A stretch of DNA of 64,000 bases from Candidatus Dormiibacterota bacterium (GTDB taxonomy: Bacteria; Acidobacteriota; Polarisedimenticolia; Gp22-AA2): the NCBI GenBank assembly GCA_035635555.1, contig DASQAT010000059.1, forward strand, positions 1 to 64,000, given 5' to 3'. The notes beneath the pieces are model-generated. The model saw only the letters and a program-made list of their open reading frames with translations. It did not search any database and was not told the origin of the DNA. How positions within the stretch are numbered: position 1 is the stretch's first letter; the number at the start of each line of letters is the position of its first letter. Positions 25,914-34,239 of this stretch are shown one piece after another. A program made the translations under genes and the position numbers.

Positions 25914-26714
25914 ATGAGAGCATCGGCCGATGCACCCTTGGATCGCCACACGGACAGAATCGCTCCGGCGCCCCGCGTCGAGGAGGGAGGAGAGTTGAAC
26001 CCCCGCCTGGTCAGTCTGATCGCACCCGCGTCGTTCGAGGCCGAGCAATACCGGTCCCTCCGCCATCGGCTCGAGTCGCGGGCGGGAGACGAGCGGCTCC
26101 AGGTCGTCGCCGTGACCAGCGCCGTTCCCGGGGAAGGGAAGACCACCACGGCGATCAATCTGGCCGGGGCGCTGGCGCAGTCACGCGAGTCGCGCGTCCT
26201 TCTGATCGACGCCGATCTCCGTCGCCCCGGCGTCGGGGTGCAGCTGGGTCTGCCCGACTCGCGGGGGACCGGGCTTGCGGACGCGATCCTCGACCCGACT
26301 CTCTCCCTCGAAAGCGTGATCCTGCGCCGCGTTCCCCTGAGCATCGGGATCCTGACGGCCGGAAGGGTGCCCCCCGCCCCCTACGAGGCGCTGCAATCGC
26401 CCCGGCTCGGCGCCCTCCTCGAGGAGGCGCGAGGCCTCTTCGATCACGTCGTGGTCGACACGCCGCCCTTGATCCCGGTCCCCGACTGCCGGCTGATCGC
26501 GCGCTGGGTCGACGGACTCCTCATGGTGGTGGCGGCGGACAGGACTCCCCGGAAGATGTTCGAAGAAGGGCTCAACATGATCGAGCCCGCGAAGATGATC
26601 GGCGTCGTCTTCAACGGCGAAAGGCGCAGCCGGTCCGGCTACTACGGGTACTCCCGCGCCTACGCCGGATCGCCGCGCCCGCCACGCCGGGAACCCCGCG
26701 CCGGGGCGCGCTGA
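25914..26714 (+). CDS. CpsD-type bacterial tyrosine kinase (BY-kinase)
   Basis: 266 residues. Walker A GEGKTTT, Walker A' LLIDADLRRP and Walker B VVVDTPP define a BY-kinase; the C-terminal tail carries clustered tyrosines (SGYYGYSRAYAG), the autophosphorylation cluster. It works with the Wzz/GumC protein at 24316 to cycle polymerisation and export. A tyrosine phosphatase domain that could reverse it is fused to a glycosyltransferase at 46570. Confidence 0.9.
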   Translation: MRASADAPLDRHTDRIAPAPRVEEGGELNPRLVSLIAPASFEAEQYRSLRHRLESRAGDERLQVVAVTSAVPGEGKTTTAINLAGALAQSRESRVLLIDADLRRPGVGVQLGLPDSRGTGLADAILDPTLSLESVILRRVPLSIGILTAGRVPPAPYEALQSPRLGALLEEARGLFDHVVVDTPPLIPVPDCRLIARWVDGLLMVVAADRTPRKMFEEGLNMIEPAKMIGVVFNGERRSRSGYYGYSRAYAGSPRPPRREPRAGAR

Positions 26715-26735
26715 TCGGGTGGTTTACCGACGGTG

Positions 26736-26781
26736 TTTGCGGGATACCCCGATTGAAGCGACGCTCTCCCGGGGGTAAAAA
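26736..26781 (+). promoter_or_regulatory. Operator/promoter site C, head of the main EPS operon
   Basis: TTTGCGGGATACCCCGATTG (26736-26755), 20 nt, then TAAAAA (26776-26781) preceded by G. Nearly the same core as site D. Transcription from here would cover wzy to the beta-helix gene, about 24 kb. A start site near 26788 argues against the ATG at 26791 as the translation start of the next gene. Confidence 0.52.
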
Positions 26782-26943
26782 CACTGCGCCATGCTGGACC
26801 AGGCCGCGGGACCTGTCACCGGGGTCCCCGGGCACAGCACATCCGCAATCGGCGGCTTCGCTCCCGGAGGGATGCCGGAACCGAAGGGGGCGAAGCCCGT
26901 CGAGGATCGCACGCCCGGATCGTCGGTCCCAAATCACCGGACA

Positions 26944-28275
26944 ATGCAGAGAGCCCGGGTCGAGAGCAGGATCGCTTCATGCGATGACGTCGCTTGGTGG
27001 AGGGCGGGCGTCCAGGAAATCCACCTTGCGGAGTCGGAGGACCCAGGGAGCCGCGTCACGTTCTGGGCGCTGATTGCCTTCACCTTCGTTCTCCTGCTCG
27101 CTCCCCAGGCCTTCCTCCCGGCGCTCGCGCCTCTGCACCTGGGGGTGCTGACGGCGGCGGTGGCGATCACGACTTACCTCGTCGATCGGTTCGTCTATCG
27201 CAGACCGCTCCTGAGGGTCACACCCGAGATCGTCGCCCTCGCCTGCCTGGTCATGTGGGCGCTGATCACCATTCCCTGGTCCTACTGGCCGGGTGGCAGC
27301 CTGGCGTTTCTCGTGAACGATTTCTTCAAGACCCTGGCGATCTTCGTGCTGCTCTGCAACGTCCTGAGCACCCGGTCGCGGCTGCGCCTGGCGGTCAGGT
27401 GGCTGGTGGTGATGGCGGTGCCTCTCGCGGCCTTCGGCGTCCACGAGTACCTCGCGGGGCGCTTCATGGACGAAGGCGCCGTGAAGCGGATCCAGAGCTA
27501 CGAAGCGCCGCTCACCTCGAACCCGAACGACCTCGCCCTGATGCTCAACCTGATCCTGCCGCTGACGCTGGCGCTCGCTCTGGCGCAGTCGGGGACGCTC
27601 CCGCGTCTCCTCCTCCTGGGATGCGCCGGGCTCGATGCCGCGGCGGTGATCCTGACCTTCTCGCGCGCCGGCTTCATCTGCCTGGCCGCGACGAGCGTCA
27701 TCTACTTCCTCAGGCTCCTGCGCCGCCCCGAGCGCGGCTGGGCGATCGCGGCGCTCTGCCTCGCCCTCATGGCCGTGCCCTGTCTGCCCGCGGGATACAT
27801 GGATCGGCTGAGCACGATCACCCACATCGAATCCGACCCGACCGGCTCGGCGCAGGAGCGGCGGGACGACACGCTGGCGGCCCTGCGCCTCGTCTCCCAG
27901 AGTCCGATCGTCGGCGCCGGTATCGGCGAGAACATCCTGGCCCTCAACGAGATCAGGGGGGCGAGCTGGAAGAAGGTCCACAACGTCTATCTGGAGTATG
28001 CGACGGACTTGGGTGTTCCGGGGTTGATCCTGTTCCTGGTGGTCCTCGTGGGGTCCGTGCGATCGGCCGGGTTCGTCATGCGGCGGACGGCCTGGACGCC
28101 ACCGCTGCGGGATCTGTTCCTCCTGGCCGAGGGGATCCAGATCAGCCTCTTCGTCTTCGCGATCGCCGCGCTGTTCCACCCGGTGGCGTACCACTTCTAC
28201 TTCTATTACATGGCCGGGCTCGCCCTGGCGGCGCGAGGGGCGCATGTCGGGGCGAGCCGGGAGGTGACGCGATGA
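26944..28275 (+). CDS. Wzy/O-antigen ligase-family membrane protein
   Basis: About 443 residues with 10-12 hydrophobic segments and the O-antigen polymerase/ligase signature region in the large loop (SQSPIVGAGIGENILAL, KKVHNVYLEYATDLGVPGLILFL), where the conserved His and nearby residues lie. It probably polymerises the lipid-linked repeat units on the periplasmic side. Possible in-frame ATGs at 26791, 26872 and 26944; the first leaves almost no leader after site C and the second has its Shine-Dalgarno too close, so 26944 is used with low certainty. Confidence 0.83.
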   Translation: MQRARVESRIASCDDVAWWRAGVQEIHLAESEDPGSRVTFWALIAFTFVLLLAPQAFLPALAPLHLGVLTAAVAITTYLVDRFVYRRPLLRVTPEIVALACLVMWALITIPWSYWPGGSLAFLVNDFFKTLAIFVLLCNVLSTRSRLRLAVRWLVVMAVPLAAFGVHEYLAGRFMDEGAVKRIQSYEAPLTSNPNDLALMLNLILPLTLALALAQSGTLPRLLLLGCAGLDAAAVILTFSRAGFICLAATSVIYFLRLLRRPERGWAIAALCLALMAVPCLPAGYMDRLSTITHIESDPTGSAQERRDDTLAALRLVSQSPIVGAGIGENILALNEIRGASWKKVHNVYLEYATDLGVPGLILFLVVLVGSVRSAGFVMRRTAWTPPLRDLFLLAEGIQISLFVFAIAALFHPVAYHFYFYYMAGLALAARGAHVGASREVTR

Positions 28276-29108
28276 CGACCGCGCGGGTCGGCCCGAGCGA
28301 CTGGCTCTGGAAGGAAGGGGGCGGCTACTACACCGAGACCGCCGGCGAGCTGGTTCTCCGGCCCATCCTGCCGGACATCGGCCGCCCGCGCGATCGGAGG
28401 CTCTTCGAGCTGTTCGAGCGGCACTGCGGCCTGGGCCCGGGATCCCGCGTGCTCGAGGCGGGATGCGGGCGCTCCCGCTGGCTTCCATTCCTCGGCCTGC
28501 GTCTCGGCTGCCGCGTGACCGGGATCGACATCGAGCCGCACGCCGCCGACCTCGCGAGCGCGAACCTCCGGGGCGCCGGAGCCGAGGGGGACGTCGTCTG
28601 CGGAGACGCCTTCGCCCTGCACCGGCGCGAGGACCTGCGCGGCGCCTTCGACGTCGTCTACTCGATGGGTGTCCTGGAGCATTTCCCCGACGTGGTCGGG
28701 CGGGTCGCCTCCCTCGCGCTCTACCTGAAGCCCGGCGGCCGCATCCTGACCACCGTTCCCAATCTTCAAGGACTGAACTGGCTCCTGCAGCGCCTGGGGG
28801 ATCTGCGCACGCTCCAGGCGCACGTGGTCTACGACACGCCGGCCCTGGTGAAGGTCCACGAGGAGGCCGGGTTCCGGACGATCGCGGCCGGCTACGCCGG
28901 ATTCTTCGACGCCTATCTGTCGTCCTCCGCCGGAAGCGAGAGCCGCCTCCGGCGCGCGGCGCACGCGGAGACCTGCCGGGCGCTCGGCCGGAGCGCGGAG
29001 GCGTGGCTGCGGCTCCTGCGCGGCCGCGGCACTCCCGAGATGCGATACCTGGCGCCGCATGTCGTCTATGTCGGCCGCCTCGGGCGCGAGGCTGGGGTGC
29101 TCCGATGA
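28272..29108 (+). CDS. Class I SAM-dependent methyltransferase
   Basis: 278 residues with motif I VLEAGCGRSRWLPFLG, the acidic end of strand 2 (VTGIDIEP), and VYSMGVLEHFPD followed by LKPGGRILTTVPNL. The ATG overlaps the wzy stop by 4 nt. Methyltransferases of this type in EPS operons O-methylate sugars or cap chain ends; the acceptor here is unknown. Confidence 0.85.
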   Translation: MTTARVGPSDWLWKEGGGYYTETAGELVLRPILPDIGRPRDRRLFELFERHCGLGPGSRVLEAGCGRSRWLPFLGLRLGCRVTGIDIEPHAADLASANLRGAGAEGDVVCGDAFALHRREDLRGAFDVVYSMGVLEHFPDVVGRVASLALYLKPGGRILTTVPNLQGLNWLLQRLGDLRTLQAHVVYDTPALVKVHEEAGFRTIAAGYAGFFDAYLSSSAGSESRLRRAAHAETCRALGRSAEAWLRLLRGRGTPEMRYLAPHVVYVGRLGREAGVLR

Positions 29109-30361
29109 TCGCCGCTCCGCCCCCGCCGGCCGCCGGCCCGGTGTCGTCGAGCGACGACAGGATCAGGCTCCTGACGTTCGTGAACCATTTCGCGGTGGGG
29201 GGGACGGAGAGGCACGTCGTGAACCTGGGGAAATCGCTCGATCGATCGCAGTTCGACGTCCACCTGGCCTGCTTCCGCCGGATGGGGCAGTTCCTAGGGG
29301 AGGCCGAGGCCTGCCGTCTGCCGATCTGGGAATACCCGATCAACAGTCTCCACAACCGCAGGACCCTCCGGCAGCAGTGGCGATTCGTCCGGGATCTCCG
29401 GCGTCACCGGATCCAGATCGTCCACACCTACAACTTCTACCCGAACGTATTCGCCCTGCCCGCGGCCAGACTGGCGCGTGCGCCGCGCGTCGTCGCGTCC
29501 ATCCGGGACACGGGCATCTACCAGACGCCGATGCAGAAGCGCGTCCAGAGGCTCGCCTGCCGGATGGCGGACTGCATCGTGGTCAACGCCGACGCGGTCC
29601 GGCTGTGGCTGATTGGCGAAGGCTACCAGCCGCACAAGATCGTCGTCATCAGGAACGGCGTGGATCTGAGCCAATTCGAGGCGGGGGGGGACGGAGGTCG
29701 CGTGCGGCGCGAGATCGGGGTGCCGCAGGGGGCGCCGATCGTGGCCGTCGTCTCGCGCCTGCACGAGCTCAAGGGCCTCGACGACTTTCTCGAGGCGGCC
29801 GCCCTCCTGGCGGCCCGCCACCGGGAGGTCCGCTTCCTGATCGTCGGCGGCCGCCTCGCCCTGAGGGACGGGACTCCGGTAAGCGACGACGCCTATTCGG
29901 AGAGCCTGGCACGCAAGGCGCGGCACCTCGGCATCGCCGACCGTGTGGTGTTCACCGGCTTCCGGCTGGACGTCGCGAATCTGCTGCGGGAGGTCTCCGT
30001 GTCCGTGCTCCCGTCCTTGAGCGAGGGGCTGTCGAACGTCCTGCTCGAATCGATGGCCGCCGGCGTCCCCGTCGTCACGACTCCGGTGGGCGGCAGCCCC
30101 GAGGCGGTCGTGGACGGCGTGACCGGGTTCCTGGTCCCGACGCGGAACCCGGGGGCCCTGGCGCGCGCCATCGACTCTCTGCTCGCCGATCCCGGCCTGG
30201 CACGGCGCCTGGGCGAGGCGGGACGCCGGCGGATCGTGGAGCACTTCAGCCTCGACGGCATGACCAGGGCGACCGAGCGGTTGTACCAATCGCTCCTGGA
30301 CCGGCGTCGGTTCCAGGGCGCGGAAGAGCGGGACTCCGGCGTCCGGCGGGAAGCAGTCTAA
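29105..30361 (+). CDS. Family 4 glycosyltransferase
   Basis: 418 residues, GT-B fold. N-domain starts VNHFAVGGTERHVVNL; the C-domain has VAVVSRLHELKGLDDFLEAA and the donor-site motif LPSLSEGLSNVLLESMAAGVPVV with the conserved E-x7-E. A retaining cytosolic transferase that extends the lipid-linked repeat unit. Start overlaps the methyltransferase stop. Confidence 0.9.
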   Translation: MIAAPPPPAAGPVSSSDDRIRLLTFVNHFAVGGTERHVVNLGKSLDRSQFDVHLACFRRMGQFLGEAEACRLPIWEYPINSLHNRRTLRQQWRFVRDLRRHRIQIVHTYNFYPNVFALPAARLARAPRVVASIRDTGIYQTPMQKRVQRLACRMADCIVVNADAVRLWLIGEGYQPHKIVVIRNGVDLSQFEAGGDGGRVRREIGVPQGAPIVAVVSRLHELKGLDDFLEAAALLAARHREVRFLIVGGRLALRDGTPVSDDAYSESLARKARHLGIADRVVFTGFRLDVANLLREVSVSVLPSLSEGLSNVLLESMAAGVPVVTTPVGGSPEAVVDGVTGFLVPTRNPGALARAIDSLLADPGLARRLGEAGRRRIVEHFSLDGMTRATERLYQSLLDRRRFQGAEERDSGVRREAV

Positions 30362-30380
30362 GGAATAAGGAGGCGCACGC

Positions 30381-31400
30381 ATGTTCGACCCACGCATCGA
30401 GGTCTTTTCCACCTGCCCGCCGTCGAGCGGCTTCGACGCGGGGAGCTACCTCCACGAGGTCGTCCGCGTGGCCCGCTGGAGCGAGGGGGCGGGCTGCCGC
30501 GGGATCCTCGTCTATTCCGACAACTCGCTCGTGGATCCGTGGCTGGTGTCGCAGGTGATCATCGAGAGCACGAGGTCCCTGTGCCCGCTGGTCGCGGTGC
30601 AGCCGGTCTACATGCATCCCTACTCCGTCGCCAGGATGGCGGCGTCCTTCGGTCATCTGCACGGGCGGCGGATCTACCTGAACATGGTCGCGGGGGGATT
30701 CAAGAACGACCTGACGGCGCTCAACGACACGACCCCCCACGACAGCCGCTACCAGAGGCTCATCGAGTACACGACCATCATCCAGCGCCTCCTCTCGGGC
30801 CCGACCCCGCTCACCTTCGATGGGGAGTTCTACAAGGTCGACAGGCTCAAGCTGACGCCGACGCTCCCTCCCAGCCTGTTTCCGGGAATCTTCGTCTCGG
30901 GATCGTCGGACGCCGGCAGGGCCGCCGCCCGCGTGATCGGTGCGACCGCCATCGAGTACCCGAAACCCGCCGAGACGCCAGGAGAGCGGCCGGCGGACGG
31001 AATGGAGCACGGGATCCGCGTCGGAATCATCACCCGGGCGGAGGAGGCGGACGCGTGGGATCTCGCCCGTGCGCGCTTCCCCGAGGACCGCCGGGGCCAG
31101 CTCACGCGCCAGCTGGCGACGAAGGTCTCCGACTCCGTCTGGCACGGGCAGCTGGCGCGGATCGCCACCGGTCCGGAAGAGAGTCCGTACTGGCTGGTCC
31201 CGTTCCAGAACTACAAGACGATGTGTCCCTATCTCGTGGGCGGCTACGAGCGGGTCTCCGAGGAGCTCGGACGGTACGCGGCGCTCGGGTATCGCTCCTT
31301 CATCCTGGACGTGCCGGTTGCGCCCGACGAGCTGCACCACGCGAGTCTCGCGTTCGAGCGTGCCCTCGACCGATGCCTGAATCGCTCGCAGACTGGGTAA
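30381..31400 (+). CDS. LLM-class flavin-dependent monooxygenase
   Basis: 339 residues resembling bacterial-luciferase/alkanesulfonate monooxygenase enzymes: IEVFSTCPPS, YSDNSLVDPW, YLNMVAGGFKNDL and GEFYKVDRLKLTPTLP followed by the phosphate-binding SGSSDAGRAAARVIGAT. Such enzymes use FMNH2 from a partner reductase, and a flavin-reductase-like gene lies at 33735. Between them are an adenylating ligase, a GNAT and a carrier protein, so the substrate may be an acyl or aminoacyl group on that carrier. The gene overlaps the ligase by 28 nt. Confidence 0.85.
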   Translation: MFDPRIEVFSTCPPSSGFDAGSYLHEVVRVARWSEGAGCRGILVYSDNSLVDPWLVSQVIIESTRSLCPLVAVQPVYMHPYSVARMAASFGHLHGRRIYLNMVAGGFKNDLTALNDTTPHDSRYQRLIEYTTIIQRLLSGPTPLTFDGEFYKVDRLKLTPTLPPSLFPGIFVSGSSDAGRAAARVIGATAIEYPKPAETPGERPADGMEHGIRVGIITRAEEADAWDLARARFPEDRRGQLTRQLATKVSDSVWHGQLARIATGPEESPYWLVPFQNYKTMCPYLVGGYERVSEELGRYAALGYRSFILDVPVAPDELHHASLAFERALDRCLNRSQTG

Positions 31401-32989
31401 CCCTGCAGGCCGAACGACGCCCGGATGCCGTGGCCGTGGTCGGCGACGGGCTCGCCCTGACCTACGCCGAGCTCGAGACCCGCTCGAACCGGCTGGCGGC
31501 GATCCTGCGGGAGAGCGGCTGCGTCCCCGGCGATCGCGTCTGCCTGCTGATGGCGAAGTCGCCCCTCGCCATCATCGGTCTGCTCGGGATCTACAAGGCT
31601 CGCGCCATCTATGTGCCCCTGGATCCGTCGAGTCCCGCCGCCCGCCTGGAGAAGATCGTGGCCTCCTGCGGCCCGGCCTTCATCCTTGCGGCCGGAGCCG
31701 TGACCCGGCTGGCCGGCGAGCTCGTGGACGGCCCCGGGACGAACGGCGCCGTCGCGGTGGGCTGGCTCGACGACGGGCCGGAGCGGGGGGCCGGCCGGCC
31801 GTCGCGCTTCACCGCGCGGGACATCTCGCTCGCCCGGGACACGGCACCATCCGGCGGACGGGCGCGGCACGAACCGGCGCACATCCTGTTCACCTCGGGC
31901 TCCACGGGGATCCCCAAGGGGGTCGTGATCACGCACGCGAACGTCATCCACTTCGTCGAGTGGGCCACGAAGCACTTCGGCATCGGTCCGTCCGATCGGC
32001 TCTCCGGCCACCCGCCGCTTCAATTCGATCTGTCGTTCTTCGACATCTTCGGCGCCTTCGCCGCCGGCGCCCAGCTCCACCTGGTTCCGCCGGCGGCGAC
32101 CCTGCTGCCGAACGCGCTGGCCGATTTCATGCGCGCCTCCGCGCTGACCCAGTGGTTTTCGGTCCCCTCGGTGCTCAGCTACATGGCGAAATTCGACGTG
32201 GTGGGCTACGACGACTTCCCGGCCTTGAGACGCCTGCTCTGGTGCGGGGAGGTGTTCGCGACCCCCGCCCTCATGCACTGGATGAAGCGGCTGCCCCACG
32301 TGTCGTTCACCAATCTCTATGGACCGACGGAGACGACGATCGCCAGCAGCCACTACACGCTGCCGTCCTGCCCGGGGAGCGAGCGGCAGGTCATCCCGAT
32401 CGGCGTGGCGTGCGACGGAGAAGAGCTGCTCGTCCTGGACGAGGGTCTCGACCCCCTCCCGGACGGCCAGGTCGGGAGTCTCTACATCCGCGGGGCGGGG
32501 CTGAGCCCCGGTTACTGGAACGACCCCGGCAGGACGCGCGAAGTCTTCCTGGACCGTCCGACCGTCGCGGGAGGGTCCGAGCGCCTCTACAGGACGGGGG
32601 ATCTCGCCTGGAGGGACGAGGCCGGCCGTTTCTTTTTCGCCGGACGCGCCGACACGCAGATCAAGAGCCGCGGATACCGGATCGAGCTCGGGGAGATCGA
32701 GACCTGCCTGGGGACGCTGGAATCGATCCGGGAGAGCGCGGTCGTGGCGATCGCCACCGGCGGGTTCGAGGGCGCCATGATCTGCTGCGCCTACGTGCCG
32801 GCATCGGAGCCCGACGCGACACCGGTGTCCCTGCGCCAGAGTCTGGGACGCCTGCTGCCGGTCCACATGCTCCCATCGCGCTGGATGACGTTCGATCGGC
32901 TCCCGAGGAACGGCAACGGGAAGATCGATCGCGCCTCCCTCAGGCGTCTGTTCGAGACCCATGAGACTGTTGCCGCTCGACAGCCCTGA
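31373..32989 (+). CDS. Stand-alone amino acid/acyl adenylating ligase
   Basis: 538 residues, ANL superfamily. Core motifs are FTSGSTGIPKG, NLYGPTETT, YRTGD, SRGYRIELGEIE and the catalytic Lys in NGNGKID. The motif WCGEVF is closer to DltA-like and EPS-associated ligases than to typical NRPS modules. Pocket residues read D-L-F-F-L-C-L-I-A-K, which I cannot assign. It most likely charges the free carrier protein at 33469. The paired acyl-CoA ligase and carrier genes of exosortase-type EPS loci are a comparable arrangement. Confidence 0.85.
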   Translation: MPESLADWVTLQAERRPDAVAVVGDGLALTYAELETRSNRLAAILRESGCVPGDRVCLLMAKSPLAIIGLLGIYKARAIYVPLDPSSPAARLEKIVASCGPAFILAAGAVTRLAGELVDGPGTNGAVAVGWLDDGPERGAGRPSRFTARDISLARDTAPSGGRARHEPAHILFTSGSTGIPKGVVITHANVIHFVEWATKHFGIGPSDRLSGHPPLQFDLSFFDIFGAFAAGAQLHLVPPAATLLPNALADFMRASALTQWFSVPSVLSYMAKFDVVGYDDFPALRRLLWCGEVFATPALMHWMKRLPHVSFTNLYGPTETTIASSHYTLPSCPGSERQVIPIGVACDGEELLVLDEGLDPLPDGQVGSLYIRGAGLSPGYWNDPGRTREVFLDRPTVAGGSERLYRTGDLAWRDEAGRFFFAGRADTQIKSRGYRIELGEIETCLGTLESIRESAVVAIATGGFEGAMICCAYVPASEPDATPVSLRQSLGRLLPVHMLPSRWMTFDRLPRNGNGKIDRASLRRLFETHETVAARQP

Positions 32990-33467
32990 GCTGATCCGGC
33001 TGGTCGCCGGCTGGATGTCCAGGAAGGAGAACTACGAGTGGCTGGACTTCGGCAACGGCAAGCAGGTCCTGACGCCCGAGTGGCTGAAGATCGCGACACA
33101 GCGGGACACCGAGCTCCTGCGCGTGTTCACGGCGGATGACGACTCCGCACCCGTCGGCATCGTCGGGCTGACGAACATCGATCGCGTGTTCCGGACGGCG
33201 CGCATCTGGGTCGTGGTCGGCGACAAGTCCTTCGGCGCGCGCGGCCACGCCACGCGGGCGGCGTCGAGGCTCCTGTCGTACGCCTTCGGGGAGCTCGGGT
33301 TGCACGCGGTGAACACGTGGATCGTCGAGCACAACCCCTCGCGCCGCATCGCCGAGCGCCTGGGATTCACGCCGATCGGCCGGCAGCGGCAGTGCCACTG
33401 CATCGACGGACGCCCCTTCGATCGTCTCTGGTTCGACCTGCTGGCGACCGAGCACCGGGAGATCTGA
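32961..33467 (+). CDS. GNAT-family acetyl/acyltransferase
   Basis: 168 residues with the GNAT core: VGIVGLTNID, WVVVGDKSFGARGHATRA (the acyl-CoA pyrophosphate loop) and NTWIVEHNPSRRIAERLGF. It overlaps the ligase gene by 29 nt and is 1 bp from the carrier gene. In similar ligase-carrier-GNAT sets the enzyme moves the carrier-bound acyl group to an amino sugar; that function is inferred here. Confidence 0.82.
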   Translation: MRLLPLDSPELIRLVAGWMSRKENYEWLDFGNGKQVLTPEWLKIATQRDTELLRVFTADDDSAPVGIVGLTNIDRVFRTARIWVVVGDKSFGARGHATRAASRLLSYAFGELGLHAVNTWIVEHNPSRRIAERLGFTPIGRQRQCHCIDGRPFDRLWFDLLATEHREI

Positions 33468-33468
33468 G

Positions 33469-33738
33469 ATGCAGGGGAACGACGCCCTGAAGGCGAGGAT
33501 CACGAGGTTGTTCGCGGAGCGTCTGAACCTGGACGTCCCGTCGGCCGACACCGATCTGTTCGAGTCGGGGGCGCTGGATTCGATGGCCTTCGTCGAACTC
33601 CTCGCCCGGCTCGAGGGGGAGTTCGGGATCGACGTCGCGCTCGCCGACATCGCGATGGACACCTTCCGGTCGATCGAGAGGATCGCCGGCTTCGTCGAGG
33701 AGAGGTCCCGGATGAAGCGCGCGGCGAAGACTGGATGA
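33469..33738 (+). CDS. Acyl/peptidyl carrier protein
   Basis: 89 residues, four-helix carrier fold, with the phosphopantetheine attachment Ser38 in SGALDSMAFVELL. Lies between the GNAT and the flavin-reductase gene, 4-nt overlap with the latter. It is the obvious acceptor for the ligase at 31373. No phosphopantetheinyl transferase gene is visible in the window. Confidence 0.88.
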   Translation: MQGNDALKARITRLFAERLNLDVPSADTDLFESGALDSMAFVELLARLEGEFGIDVALADIAMDTFRSIERIAGFVEERSRMKRAAKTG

Positions 33739-34214
33739 ACACGACCGCGCGCCGGAAGACCCTGCGGATGCTGTCGAACGGCCTCTACGTCATGACCGCG
33801 CGCAGCGGCCATCGCTACGGGGCGGCGACGGTGACCTGGGTGTCCCAGGCCTCGTTCCGGCCGCCGCTCATCATGGCGGCGGTCCGCCCGGAGAGCAACG
33901 TGTTCGCGTGCCTGCGGGACAGCGGTCTTGCGGCCGTCCACATCCTCGCGCGCGGGCAGGAGGAGATGGCGCGCCGGTTCTTCGCGCCGACGCGGGTGCA
34001 CGACGGCGACCTCAACGGCGAGCCGTTCCGCAAGGGCGCTCTCGACGCGCCGATCCTGAACAACGCCCCGGCCTACCTGGAGTGCCGCGTCCGGCGGATC
34101 TTCGACGGTCTCGGCGATCACGCCCTGGTGGTCCTGGAGGTGATGGAGGCCGAGTGCCGCGAGCAGGCGAGACCCCTGACCATCGCTGACACGCCGTGGG
34201 AGTACGGCGGGTGA
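33735..34214 (+). CDS. Flavin reductase-like FMN-binding protein
   Basis: 159 residues of the flavin reductase (DIM6/NTAB) family: NGLYVMTARSG, AATVTWVSQASFRPPLIMAAV, FACLRDSGLAAVHILARGQEEMARRF and an acidic/aromatic NAPAYLECRVRRIFDGLGDHALVVLEV core. It could supply FMNH2 to the LLM monooxygenase at 30381, making a two-component monooxygenase split around the ligase and carrier genes. Confidence 0.85.
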   Translation: MNTTARRKTLRMLSNGLYVMTARSGHRYGAATVTWVSQASFRPPLIMAAVRPESNVFACLRDSGLAAVHILARGQEEMARRFFAPTRVHDGDLNGEPFRKGALDAPILNNAPAYLECRVRRIFDGLGDHALVVLEVMEAECREQARPLTIADTPWEYGG

Positions 34215-34239
34215 GGGCGGGCTCGCGAAGGAACGTGGC

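Noticed and set aside
674-26781. Sigma54 (-24/-12) explanation for the recurring intergenic motif
   Set aside because: Sigma54 elements need GG and GC about 10 nt apart; the two conserved parts here are separated by 20 nt and end in TA, which fits an activator plus -10 better.
26736-26790. ATG at 26791 as start of wzy
   Set aside because: It would fall within a few bases of the start site implied by promoter site C and adds a Pro/Gly-rich N-terminus without family character.
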